Origin: Gemmatimonadales bacterium
GTDB taxonomy: Bacteria > Gemmatimonadota > Gemmatimonadetes > Gemmatimonadales > GWC2-71-9
Assembly: GCA_020633775.1 (NCBI GenBank)
Contig: JACKDA010000002.1
Location: 124,001-188,000, forward strand
Reading direction: 5' to 3'
DNA length: 64,000 nucleotides
Position numbers and translations under genes: made by a program. Below the pieces are notes generated by a model that saw only the letters and a program-made list of their open reading frames with translations, did no database searches and was not told the origin of the DNA. Positions 16,261 through 24,571 of this stretch are shown here, one piece after another. Position 1 is the first letter of the stretch; the number at the start of each line of letters is the position of its first letter.

Positions 16261-16602
16261 CTACTCCTCCATCATGCGCGTGTATGCCCGGAACCGACGC
16301 CTGCATCGATCGATGACGGACTGCGGCGTCCGCTCCGTCTTCTTGGCAAACACGGCCCCGACGATGATCGCATCCGGGTCCAGGCGGTAGATGATACGCC
16401 AGGACACATCCACATCCCGCACCCGAAGCTCGTGCACCCGCGGCCCGATGCTTGGCATCGGTCGCGAATGTGGCATCCCGAGTGACTCGCCACCCTGCAG
16501 GCAGCGAAGCAGCACTCCGATCTCCACCCTCGCGAAGAGCGAGAAGGGTGGCGTCTGAATCCGTTCGTCAAGCCAGACCACCCGGCGTTCGCGCGCTTGC
16601 AT
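16261..16602 (-). CDS. RelE/HigB-like toxin (Gp49-like family)
   Basis: The 113-residue product from ATG 16602 has the HigB/Gp49 pattern: RRVVWLDERIQTPPFS, VEIGVLLRCLQGGESLGMPHSRPMPSIGPRVHELRVRDVDVSWRIIYRLDPDAIIVGAVFAKKTERTP in outline (positions 24-93), ending with a basic helix RRRFRAY. These toxins are ribosome-dependent mRNA interferases. It is the first gene of a toxin-antitoxin operon. A short inverted repeat CTTGC-ATGC-GCAAG overlaps the start codon (16596-16609) and could be an operator. Confidence 0.85.
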   Translation of the reverse strand: MQARERRVVWLDERIQTPPFSLFARVEIGVLLRCLQGGESLGMPHSRPMPSIGPRVHELRVRDVDVSWRIIYRLDPDAIIVGAVFAKKTERTPQSVIDRCRRRFRAYTRMMEE

Positions 16603-16809
16603 GCGCAAGGTATGTCGAATCAGGCATAGCACAAGTGGCACGCGCCGTCGCAGCCAGGCACCGGAGGACGCGCGCCACCTCGGGTCACTGGGCGGCCGGG
16701 TTCGTGGTGCCGGGCAGGGCCCGCCCCCTCTGACGCACCCGCGGCCCCGCCGGTAGATTCTGGCCGCTCCTCCCATCCCCCGGCCACCGTCCCGCCCCAG
16801 GAGCCCGCC

Positions 16810-17595
16810 GTGTCGCGTCTGCGCCTCGCCGCCCTGCCGCTGTTCGTTGCCGCCTGCGCCACCGCCGCGCCGCCGCCCCCCGAGATCGTCGAGACTGCCG
16901 GTCCCTGCGGCGAGGCGTTCGGCGCCCAGACCTGCACGTGGTCCCGCAGCCAGGGCGATTCCCTCCTCGAGGTCGGCGCCACCGTCGCGCTCGCCTCGGT
17001 GACCGGCGCCCCCGACTCGATGCCGATGGCGTGGCCGCCGGCCTACCAGGCCGACCTGTCGATGCCCGAGGGGAGCGCGGCGAGCGGCCTCGTCAACTAC
17101 ACCTACGCGTGGGAACCGGTGGGGCACCCGCCGCCGACCTTCTTCGCGCCGCATGTCGACTTCCACTTCAACCTGATCCCCGCCACCGAACGGCAGGCGA
17201 TCGATTGCAGCGACCGCACCAAGCCGACCACGCTCCCGGCCGGCTACACCCTGCGCGACGAGCCGCTGCCGCCGGAGGTGGCCGCGATGATCGGTGTCGA
17301 TTCGCTGATCGGCACCTGCGTGCCCAACATGGGGATGCACGCGCTGGTGGAGAGCGAGTACGCCGCGACCGAGCCGTTCAGCGCCACGATGGTGATCGGC
17401 TACTACGGCGGGCGGCCGATCTTCCTCGAGCCGATGATCGCGCGCGCCAAGCTGCTGGAGCGGGCCTCGTTCGACCTGGCGATCCCCGAGATCCCGGGCG
17501 TCGCCGGGCCGTACCCGCGCGCGTTCCGGGCCGACTGGGTGCCTGAGACGGAGAGCTACCGGTTCACCTTCTCGGACTTCCGGCCGGGGAGCTGA
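16810..17595 (+). CDS. Hypothetical secreted lipoprotein
   Basis: The 261-residue protein starts at GTG 16810 and has a signal peptide with lipobox FVAAC near residue 16. The mature part contains SMPMAWPPAYQADLSMPEG, HPPPTFFAPHVDFHFNLIP and GTCVPNMGMHALVESEY, ending with YYGGRPIFLEPMIARAKLLE. The HVDFHF histidine cluster and the GMHA motif resemble secreted proteins of the DUF5602/TTHB210 type, though this assignment is tentative. A nearby partner gene is not evident. Confidence 0.6.
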   Translation: MSRLRLAALPLFVAACATAAPPPPEIVETAGPCGEAFGAQTCTWSRSQGDSLLEVGATVALASVTGAPDSMPMAWPPAYQADLSMPEGSAASGLVNYTYAWEPVGHPPPTFFAPHVDFHFNLIPATERQAIDCSDRTKPTTLPAGYTLRDEPLPPEVAAMIGVDSLIGTCVPNMGMHALVESEYAATEPFSATMVIGYYGGRPIFLEPMIARAKLLERASFDLAIPEIPGVAGPYPRAFRADWVPETESYRFTFSDFRPGS

Positions 17596-17730
17596 CGGGG
17601 TCCATACGACCCTCAGCGGTCGCACGCCTGGGGCGATGAGGGCGGTCCGATCGGTACGGCAGTGGAACTGCTGCGGAGGCCGTGAGCGGCGAGACCCGTC
17701 AGGGTGTTGGCCCCGCCGCCCGGCGGCCGC

Positions 17731-18450
17731 TCACCCCGCCACGCGCTCGAATGCGAGCGGCGAGCCGATCGGGGCGATCCGGTGCACCCGCCGCGGACGA
17801 TCTCGGCTGACGACGTACTGGACCGGGAGCGGCCCGCCCGTCATCGTGCCGACCCAGACCGGGACGGCCCTCCCGTCGACCTCGATCGTGTCGCCCCGCT
17901 CGACGGTCAGCGCCATCGGGGTCACCGTCCCCTGGCCCGTGCTCATCACCTCCAGCACGAGGGTGTCCCCGACGGCCCAGTCGAGGGTCGGGAGGACGGC
18001 CGCGAGGAAGTTGTCGTCGATCGTCGCGGGCGTGATCGGCAGGTCGAAGGTGCGATGCGGGGTCGGCCCCGGCGTCCGGCTCTCCCCGGTCACGCGGGTG
18101 TCGGTCCACGCGGCATCGGCCGTGAGCGAATCCTCGCCCATCCGGGCCCGTTGCTCCACGCTGCGGATCCGTCCCTCGCCGTCGAGCAGGATCGTGGTGC
18201 GCTGGTCGAGTCGTGCGCCAAGCTGGGTGCGATCCTCGTAGCGCCAGCCATCGGCAAGGCGGGTGATCTCGTAGCGCCACCATCCGACCCGCTGCCCGTT
18301 GGCGACGGCGGCGAGCGAATCGATGTGCGGCACGAGGCGGGCAGGATCGAGTCGGGCCGGGGCCTGGGCCCGTGCGGCGAGGGTCGGGACGAGCAGCAGC
18401 GCGACCAGCACGCCGAGGCGGCGGGATCGGAGGGGGTGCAGGGAGGCCAT
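17731..18450 (-). CDS. Secreted hypothetical protein (DUF3108-like)
   Basis: The 239-residue product starts at ATG 18450 with GGAG seven nt upstream and has a signal peptide ending at ARAQ. The mature region has alternating beta strands: GWWRYEITRLADGWRYEDRTQLG, TTILLDGEGRIRSVEQRAR, VGDTLVLEVMSTGQG, VWVGTMTGGPLPVQYVVSRDRPRRVHRI. This resembles DUF3108-like outer-surface proteins. Function unknown. It sits downstream of the M1 peptidase on the same strand with about 136 bp between, so it may be separate. Confidence 0.6.
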   Translation of the reverse strand: MASLHPLRSRRLGVLVALLLVPTLAARAQAPARLDPARLVPHIDSLAAVANGQRVGWWRYEITRLADGWRYEDRTQLGARLDQRTTILLDGEGRIRSVEQRARMGEDSLTADAAWTDTRVTGESRTPGPTPHRTFDLPITPATIDDNFLAAVLPTLDWAVGDTLVLEVMSTGQGTVTPMALTVERGDTIEVDGRAVPVWVGTMTGGPLPVQYVVSRDRPRRVHRIAPIGSPLAFERVAG

Positions 18451-18586
18451 GAGCGTGCTCCGGGGGAGGGGAGGCGGTGGCACGCGCCGCGACGGGGGCG
18501 GGCGCCGGTCGAAGCGGAACGCTATGCGAAAAAATTCGCATACGCAAGGCGGCGCCGCAAGTGCCGGACGGTGGTCCGGCCCGCAC

Positions 18587-20032
18587 CTATCGCCGATACC
18601 CCTCGCGCAGCGCCGCGAGGTCCGGCGCGGCCGACAGCCTCGCGACCCATCCGGTGCCGTCGAGCCAGTCGTCGAGGATTCGCCGCGCCGGCTCCCCTCC
18701 CACCCTGATCAACGCCGCACGCAGGTCGTCGGTGCGCGTGCCAGTCTCCCGAACCCGCTGGAAATGCTCGCGCAGCGCGGTGTCGAGCCGCTCCTCGCCC
18801 ATCGACTCGGCGAGCAGCCAGAACATCAGCCGCGCCACGAGGTACGAGCGGTCGGTGAGCGAGGCGCGGCCGTAGTCGCGCATCGGGATCGTACCGCACG
18901 GGGTGTCCGCGGTGCAGCTCTCGATCAGTCGAGTCCGCACCCGCTCGAGCGCCGCCCGCTCGCCGGTCCAGCCATCAAGCTCGCGAGCGAGCCGCCCCTG
19001 CAGGTAGGAGGCGAGCCCCTCGTTCCACCGCGGGCTCGGCGCGTCGAGGTCGCGGGCGTTCCAGAGGTGCGACAGCTCGTGATACAGCGCCTGCAACTGG
19101 TCGCGGCTCCGGAACGCCGGGGCCTCCTGGATGATCCCGCCCGCGAGACTCGCCTGCGATCCCCACCCCTCGGGGATCTCCATCACCACCAGCGACGGCG
19201 CCGCCCGAAGCGGCCCGAAGATCTCCGCGAGCCGATCCGCGGCGGCACCGATCGCACCCAGCACGATCTGCGCGCCGACGCTGTCCTCCGGGAAGTGGTA
19301 CACCCGGATCTCGCCGCGCTGCGCCACCCGATACGGCGCGATGCTGACGATCAGGTACGGCGCCGGCCCCCGACTCTCCGAGCGCCAGGTGACCCGCCCG
19401 TCGTGCGTCTCCGCAGGGAGCTGGCGACCACCGGTCACCGCCATCAGCCCCTCGGGAACCGTGATCGCCGTCGAGAACGCGAACGGCGGCTGCGGGTTCG
19501 CCCGCATGCTCGCGACCGATGGCACCCCGACCTTCGGGAACGCGAAGGCGTCCTCGCGCAGGATGGTGAACTCGCGATCGATGCGATCGCGGACATAGAG
19601 CATCCCGACCTCGGTGTAGCCGACGAGGTGGCCATGATAGTGGACCACCACGGCGGTCGAGTCGCCTGCGGCGATCGGCACGCGGAGCTGCACCCGTGCG
19701 GCGGTCACCTGCCAGGTGTCCACGTCCTCGAACGCCACCACCGCCTGCTGCACCGGGAGGGCGTTCCCCTCGGCGTCGAGCACGCTGTCGACCCGCAGCA
19801 ACCGGTTCAGCAGCAGCGGCAGTGCGCGCACCGCGCTCGCGCCGGTGTTCCGGAGCACGAGGGTCGCCGCGCCGGCCAGGGTGCCGGCGTCGACATCGAC
19901 GTCGGCGGTGAGGGCGAGCGACTGCAATTGGGGGAGAGGTGTGTCGGGATTCTGCTGCGCGTGGAGTCGGGGAGGGACCGCACCGGCGGCGAGGGCGAGC
20001 ACGATGACACCGCACCAGGACCAGGTTCGCAT
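18587..20032 (-). CDS. M1-like (gluzincin) metallopeptidase, secreted
   Basis: The 481-residue protein starts at ATG 20032, with CCGGAGG six nt upstream, and has a signal peptide ending at RLHAQ. The zinc motif HELSH (H318, E319, H322) is followed by NEGLASYLQ, giving the third ligand Glu338; the gap is about three residues shorter than the usual HExxH-x18-E. The N-terminal half resembles the beta-rich saddle domain of M1 enzymes. It probably cleaves peptides or proteins outside the cytoplasm. Confidence 0.8.
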   Translation of the reverse strand: MRTWSWCGVIVLALAAGAVPPRLHAQQNPDTPLPQLQSLALTADVDVDAGTLAGAATLVLRNTGASAVRALPLLLNRLLRVDSVLDAEGNALPVQQAVVAFEDVDTWQVTAARVQLRVPIAAGDSTAVVVHYHGHLVGYTEVGMLYVRDRIDREFTILREDAFAFPKVGVPSVASMRANPQPPFAFSTAITVPEGLMAVTGGRQLPAETHDGRVTWRSESRGPAPYLIVSIAPYRVAQRGEIRVYHFPEDSVGAQIVLGAIGAAADRLAEIFGPLRAAPSLVVMEIPEGWGSQASLAGGIIQEAPAFRSRDQLQALYHELSHLWNARDLDAPSPRWNEGLASYLQGRLARELDGWTGERAALERVRTRLIESCTADTPCGTIPMRDYGRASLTDRSYLVARLMFWLLAESMGEERLDTALREHFQRVRETGTRTDDLRAALIRVGGEPARRILDDWLDGTGWVARLSAAPDLAALREGYRR

Positions 20033-20119
20033 GAGCATCCTCCGGGGGGTCAGATGCGCGACGGCCCGGAATGGTTTCATCTCCCCGGCGATGGCGGCGC
20101 CTCGCCGAGGGAGCGGCTC

Positions 20120-21004
20120 CTACTTGTTGCTCTCCCCCGTCAGCTTCGCGATCAGCGCCTCGTTGAGCCGCGTGTACTCGGCCCGCAGCTCGGGCCCGCC
20201 CTGCGCGGCGCCGGCGAGCGACTTCCGCGCCGCGACCAGCGCACCCGCCGTATCGCCGGCCTCGGCGTGGATCAGCGCCTGGCGGTGCAGCATCCCGATG
20301 TGCCGGGGCGACTCCGCCACCGCCGCGTCGATGTACTCGACCGCCTTCCGGATGTCGAGGTGGTTCTCGTAGTAGAACATCGCCGCACGGAAGTACGGCT
20401 TCGGGCCGTCGCCGGCCATCGCCGCCTCGATCGTCGGCACCACCAGCCCGACGACATCGACGGTGAGTCGCACCGGCACCACGACATCATCCCACCGGAT
20501 CTGCATCGTCGCGGCGTCGGGCGCGAGGTCGCCGAAGCCGATGGTGAACGTCTCGACCACCGCGTCGCCATGGGTCGGCGTCACATCGACGCGGAGCACG
20601 TCATGCGCCGGGTCGTAGGCGTACGATCCCCACTGCTGCTGGCTCTGCTGCACGATGATCGTCCAGCGATCGGGCCGCGGGATAGTGAAGAGTTCGTAGG
20701 TCCCCGCTGGCAGCGCCTTCCCCTCGATCCGGATCGGCGTGCTGACGCGCAGCCGCGTCGCGTTGTCGGACCCGGTGCGCCACACCTGGTTCCACGGCAC
20801 CAGCGCGCCGAAGATGGTGCGGTCCTTCTTCCCCGGCCGGCTGTAGGCGACCTCCACCGTGGTCGGGCCGATCCACTGCAGCACCGACGCCTGCGGGTTG
20901 GTCGGCGGGACCGCCTGCGGCGGTGGCAGCAGCGACTGGGCGCCGGCGGGGAGGGTGCCGAGGACGAGGAGCGTCGCGAAGGTACGCAGTGGGAATCGGA
21001 TCAT
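20120..21004 (-). CDS. DUF2911 domain protein with TPR-like C-terminus, secreted
   Basis: The 294-residue protein has a signal peptide ending LPAGAQS. The DUF2911 core is clear: VEVAYSRPGKKDRTIFGALVPWNQVWRTGSDNATRL in outline (about residues 50-85), then LPAGTYELFTIP and WGSYAYDPAHDVLRVDV. The C-terminal third (FRAAMFYYENHLDIRKAVEYIDAAV, then AEAGDTAGALVAARKSL) is TPR-like. Function is unknown, but the family is common in secreted proteins of Bacteroidota and Gemmatimonadota. A second DUF2911 protein lies at the right edge of the window. Confidence 0.85.
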   Translation of the reverse strand: MIRFPLRTFATLLVLGTLPAGAQSLLPPPQAVPPTNPQASVLQWIGPTTVEVAYSRPGKKDRTIFGALVPWNQVWRTGSDNATRLRVSTPIRIEGKALPAGTYELFTIPRPDRWTIIVQQSQQQWGSYAYDPAHDVLRVDVTPTHGDAVVETFTIGFGDLAPDAATMQIRWDDVVVPVRLTVDVVGLVVPTIEAAMAGDGPKPYFRAAMFYYENHLDIRKAVEYIDAAVAESPRHIGMLHRQALIHAEAGDTAGALVAARKSLAGAAQGGPELRAEYTRLNEALIAKLTGESNK

Positions 21005-21160
21005 GGGGAGTGCCCTCCTCTCGGGTCGCACGGTGCGCGTGAAGGACGCCCGGCGGGGTCGGGGGCACACTACGACGTCTCAGGACAGGTGTTCCACCGG
21101 GACGCGGCGTGGGGTCCGGGTCCCTCTGGGAGAGGGAAGTGCCTGTATTGGTGTGGTGCC

Positions 21161-21541
21161 CTAGAGGTGTCGCCTGATCCAGTCGGCCAGGTCGGCTTCG
21201 TCCAGACCGCCGGCCGCAAGGGCGACCATCACCTGCACGACCTCGTGCTCGCTGGCCTGGAGCCCTTCGCCATTGAGGCCGAGGAACACCATCATCGCAA
21301 GGAAGGCAGCGCGCTTGTTGCCATCGATGAACGGATGATTCCGGGCGATCCCGAACGCGTACGCCGCCGCGAGCGCCGCGAGGTCGCTCGCCGGTTCGTA
21401 GCTCCACTTCTGTCGGGGGCGGGCGAGCGCCGACTCGAGTGCATGCTCGTCTCGCAGGCCCGGACGACCGCCATGCTCGCGCAATTGGTCGAGGTGAACG
21501 GCTTCAAGGACCAGGCGCGGCACCCAGCGCGGCTCGCGCAC
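21161..21541 (-). CDS. Doc-like Fic-domain toxin
   Basis: The 126-residue protein begins at GTG 21541 and contains the Fic/Doc catalytic motif HPFIDGNKRAAF (H69 to R77, consensus HPFxxGNKR), preceded by AYAFGIARN. Doc toxins phosphorylate elongation factor Tu, whereas long Fic proteins AMPylate; the short length and motif favour Doc. The antitoxin gene ends three bp upstream on the same strand, so the pair forms one operon. Confidence 0.9.
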   Translation of the reverse strand: MREPRWVPRLVLEAVHLDQLREHGGRPGLRDEHALESALARPRQKWSYEPASDLAALAAAYAFGIARNHPFIDGNKRAAFLAMMVFLGLNGEGLQASEHEVVQVMVALAAGGLDEADLADWIRRHL

Positions 21542-21544
21542 CGG

Positions 21545-21772
21545 CTACTTCGCGAGCTCGCGGAGCGCGTTCCGGAAGGTGGCAGCCGCCTTCGCCGCGA
21601 GGGCAAGCCCCTCCTCCACGTCCGGATCGTACGGACTGAGAAGGATCCCGCGGTCCGTCTCGACGGCAAGCACCCGGTCGCCGACCTCGAGGTGGAGCCG
21701 GTCGGCCATGTCCTTGGGAAGCGTCGCGCCGATTGAGCCCCCCACCTTCCGAAGCGTGATCTCGCGTACCAT
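21545..21772 (-). CDS. AbrB/MazE-type antitoxin
   Basis: The 75-residue protein has the swapped-hairpin AbrB DNA-binding pattern: ITLRKVGGSIGATLPKDMADRLHLEVGDRVLAVETDRGILL (residues 5-45 in outline), followed by an acidic and alanine-rich helix that would bind the toxin. Antitoxins of this fold repress their own promoter. A perfect palindrome lies 11 bp upstream of its start. It precedes the Doc-like toxin by three bp. Confidence 0.85.
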   Translation of the reverse strand: MVREITLRKVGGSIGATLPKDMADRLHLEVGDRVLAVETDRGILLSPYDPDVEEGLALAAKAAATFRNALRELAK

Positions 21773-21782
21773 GTGGAACCCC

Positions 21783-21800
21783 GTAGCACAGGTGTGCTAC
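21783..21800 (-). promoter_or_regulatory. Palindromic operator of the Doc/AbrB operon
   Basis: GTAGCACAGGTGTGCTAC is two perfect 8-bp arms around GG, directly upstream of the antitoxin start codon (ATG at 21772). A GATAAGT segment that could be a -10 element on the minus strand lies just beyond it. The position fits autorepression by the AbrB-type antitoxin. Confidence 0.6.
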
Positions 21801-21939
21801 TTATCTACTGTGGCGGGGTCCCGCTCGGCAAGTGGTACCTCTTGCGGCACGGTGGGCCCGCATCGCGCGCCGCATCCCCCCTCAAGACTCTCGCCCCATC
21901 CGTGTAACCTCCAGACATACCCCAACCCGGAGCCCTCCG

Positions 21940-22503
21940 ATGGATCTCGACGCCGCCGGCCAGAAGATGCTCGCCAATATCGAGGAAAAGACCGGCGTGA
22001 AGGTCGCCGAGTGGGTGAAGCGGATCCACGCCAGCAAGAAGGCGAAGCACGGCGAGATCGTCGCCTGGCTCAAGGCCGAGCACGGGCTGACGCATGGCTA
22101 CGCCAACCTCCTCGCCCACACCGCCAAGGGGAGCGCCGCGAGCACCTCCGGCGCCAGTGACGACGACCTGGTCGAGGCGATGTTCGCCGGCAAGAAGGCC
22201 GACCTCCGCCCGATCTACGACGCGGTGATGGCCAAGGTGAAGGCCCTCGGCACCGACGTGGAGCTGGCGCCCAAGAAGGCGTACGTCTCGCTCCGGCGAA
22301 ACAAGCAGTGGGGCCTCGTCCAGCCGAGCACCGCGACCCGGCTCGACCTCGGCCTGGTGCTCAAGGGCGTTCCCCCGTCCGGCCGCCTCGAGGCGAGCGG
22401 CTCGTTCAACAGCATGGTGACGCACCGCGTCCGGCTCGAGAGCGTGAAGGACGTGAACGCCGAGCTGGTGACGTGGCTCAAGGCGGCGTACGCGGCGGGG
22501 TGA
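21940..22503 (+). CDS. DUF4287/DUF5655 domain protein
   Basis: The 187-residue product has an N-terminal DUF4287 region (LANIEEKTGVKVAEWVKRIHA, then KHGEIVAWLKAEHGLTHGYANLLAH) and a C-terminal DUF5655-like region (FAGKKADLRPIYDAVMAKVKALGTDVELAPKKAYVSLRRNKQW in outline, positions 89-128). Both domains are frequent in small cytoplasmic proteins of unknown function, the second resembling DUF1801-type folds. The 3' end overlaps the convergent membrane-protein gene by 26 bp. Confidence 0.85.
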   Translation: MDLDAAGQKMLANIEEKTGVKVAEWVKRIHASKKAKHGEIVAWLKAEHGLTHGYANLLAHTAKGSAASTSGASDDDLVEAMFAGKKADLRPIYDAVMAKVKALGTDVELAPKKAYVSLRRNKQWGLVQPSTATRLDLGLVLKGVPPSGRLEASGSFNSMVTHRVRLESVKDVNAELVTWLKAAYAAG

Positions 22504-23476
22504 GCGGTCGCCGCGACTCGCTCCACAGCAGGGCCACCCCGATCGCCGCCCAACTCAGCTCGCGCAGCCGGCCCGCGACCATCGCGAGGCCGGTGAACCC
22601 GATCGGCATCCCCGCGAGGGTGCTCACGGCGAGCAGCGACCCCTCGCGCGAGCCGAGTTCCCAGGGGAAGAGGAAGAAGAGGTTCATCGCCAGCGCGAGC
22701 AGGCCCCACATGAGGAGCGCGCTGGTCGGCGTGAGCGCGACGCCGAGCGCGTGGGCGACCAGCAGGAACTCTCCCGCTCCCGCGATCCGTGCCAGCGTGT
22801 CGAACCCGACCGCCGCGACGAGTGCGCGCGGTCGCTCGTGCCAGGTGCGCACCAGCTCGGCGTCGACGGTCGCGAGCCCGTCGCGGCGACCCGCGAGCCA
22901 GGCCGACAGGCGCCGCAGTCGCAGCCGCTCGAGCAGCCGTGCGAGGCGGACGACCACGCCACCGCGCTGCCCGGCGAGCACCACCGCGAGGGCGGCGAGC
23001 ACGAGGACGAGCGCGACGCCGAGTGCCGAGCGCGTCGCCGCGTCGAGCGGCAGCGTGGTGAGGGCGAGGGCGATCGCGGTGAGCCAGAGCAGCAGCGAGC
23101 TCACCGCGTGGATCAGGACGTAGAGCAGCACCACCCCGGTCGCGCGGGCGGTGCCGAGGGTCGGGGCGAGGGCGGCGATGCGGTAGGGCTCGCCGCCGGC
23201 GTTGACGATCGGGGTCACGAAGTTCATCGCGAAGCCGATCACGCTGATCCGGAACGCGGCGCCGAGGGAGGGGCGATCGGCGGTCGGCGGGAGGGCGACC
23301 CACCAGGCGAGCGCGTTGAGGGCGTACACCACCGCGTGCAGCGCGAGGATCGGCAGCAGCCACCAGCCGGCCTCGCGGACGCCGTTCGCGATGACGTCCG
23401 GACCGATCACCCACACCATCGCCACCAGCAGCGCGGTCCCCGCGAGGGCGAGCAGGAGCCGCCAGGACCGCGTCAC
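22478..23476 (-). CDS. Lysylphosphatidylglycerol synthase TM-domain (UPF0104/flippase-like) protein
   Basis: The 332-residue integral membrane protein has about eight predicted transmembrane helices. Signature stretches of the LPG_synthase_TM/UPF0104 family are visible: ISVIGFAMNFVTPIVNAGGEPYR near residues 78-100 and LFFLFPWELGSREGS near 267-281. Members include MprF-type flippase domains and other lipid-associated proteins. The start codon overlaps the end of the PAP2 gene by 4 bp (ATGA), so the two genes are translationally coupled and probably act on the same lipid. Confidence 0.85.
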   Translation of the reverse strand: MTRSWRLLLALAGTALLVAMVWVIGPDVIANGVREAGWWLLPILALHAVVYALNALAWWVALPPTADRPSLGAAFRISVIGFAMNFVTPIVNAGGEPYRIAALAPTLGTARATGVVLLYVLIHAVSSLLLWLTAIALALTTLPLDAATRSALGVALVLVLAALAVVLAGQRGGVVVRLARLLERLRLRRLSAWLAGRRDGLATVDAELVRTWHERPRALVAAVGFDTLARIAGAGEFLLVAHALGVALTPTSALLMWGLLALAMNLFFLFPWELGSREGSLLAVSTLAGMPIGFTGLAMVAGRLRELSWAAIGVALLWSESRRPLTPPRTPP

Positions 23477-24390
23477 GTCGGGTCGGCGCGCAGCGGCCAG
23501 AGGCGGTAGAGCGTGGTGACGATCAGCGTCGCGAGCGCGAGGCCGGCGACGGCATCGAGCACGTAATGCACCCGGAAGTACACCACGGCGAGGAGGATCC
23601 CCACCGCGATCGGGAGCAGCACGGTACCGAGTCGGCGGCAGCCGTTCATCCCCAGCATCAGCGCGGCCGCCGAGGCGGCGACATGGCTCGACGGGAACGC
23701 GCTCCCCCAGGAATCGCCCTGGTCATTGAGGGAGCGGACCAGCCGGATCGGGAGGTCGGAGCCGGCCTGGGTCTCGGGCCAGCCGCGGACGTAGGCGGGG
23801 CCCGCGACCGGGAAGAGCAGGAAGACGAGGTAGCAGGCGAGGAAGGTCAGCGTGATGCCGAAGATCGCGCGCTGGGCGCGGGCGCGCTGGCCCTGGAGCC
23901 AGAGCACCATCGGGGCGGCGATCACCATCGGGAAGAAGGCGAGGTAGGAGAGCGCCAGCCCCCAGTTGACGATCGGCGGGCCGGCATGGCCGGCCCAGCG
24001 GTCGAGGTACTGCGGGCCCGCGAGACGGCTCTCCCAGTGGAGCACCAGCGGGTCGCCCGAGAGGCCGAGCGCCTCGCGGGGCGCGTTCACCAGCCCGATC
24101 GAGGCGTAGATCGCGGTCAGGATCAGCACCGGGTACCACTCCGCCAGGACCGAGTAGCCGGGGGCCGCCGCGAGCCGGGCCCGGCGGGCCAGCACCACCA
24201 GGACGAGCAGGAGGGCGTGGGCCACCAGCAGCCAGCGCAGCTCGAGCGGGCTCACCCCCTCGCCCACGACGCTGCGGACCAGCAGTACCGTCGCCGAACA
24301 GGCGGTGTACGTGGCGGTCAGCACGTCGAGGGGGGCGAACCCCTCCATCCTGATCCCGGCGGCCAGTCCCGGGCGCGAAATCGCGGTCAC
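23473..24390 (-). CDS. PAP2-family membrane phosphatase / phosphotransferase
   Basis: The 305-residue protein is a multi-spanning membrane enzyme. The PAP2 motifs are SAFPSSHVAASAAA and, further on, YFRVHYVLDAVAG (the catalytic His and Asp), resembling inositolphosphotransferase (Aur1-like) and lipid-phosphate phosphatase families. GTG 24390 was chosen because GGAG lies 5 nt upstream; ATG 24348 is an alternative. It heads an operon with the UPF0104 gene and is divergent from the HD-GYP gene. Confidence 0.85.
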   Translation of the reverse strand: MTAISRPGLAAGIRMEGFAPLDVLTATYTACSATVLLVRSVVGEGVSPLELRWLLVAHALLLVLVVLARRARLAAAPGYSVLAEWYPVLILTAIYASIGLVNAPREALGLSGDPLVLHWESRLAGPQYLDRWAGHAGPPIVNWGLALSYLAFFPMVIAAPMVLWLQGQRARAQRAIFGITLTFLACYLVFLLFPVAGPAYVRGWPETQAGSDLPIRLVRSLNDQGDSWGSAFPSSHVAASAAALMLGMNGCRRLGTVLLPIAVGILLAVVYFRVHYVLDAVAGLALATLIVTTLYRLWPLRADPT

Positions 24391-24571
24391 GACAGCTCCA
24401 GACCCGAAGGTGGTCCCACGGCGGGCGACACGATCGCCCGATGTCCGCTGCCGCGCAACGGGTGACGCGGCAGGGGCAGTACGCGAACGGGCGCGGATTC
24501 GTTGCACGTTGTAACTCCGGGTGACCCGGTCTCGCCGTCGGGAGGGCATCGAACTTGCCCTCCTGAGCGGC

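Noticed and set aside
18299..21736. A plus-strand open frame of more than 1,100 codons
   Set aside because: It runs antisense to the M1 peptidase, DUF2911, Doc and AbrB genes, which all have recognisable motifs, and has no domain itself.
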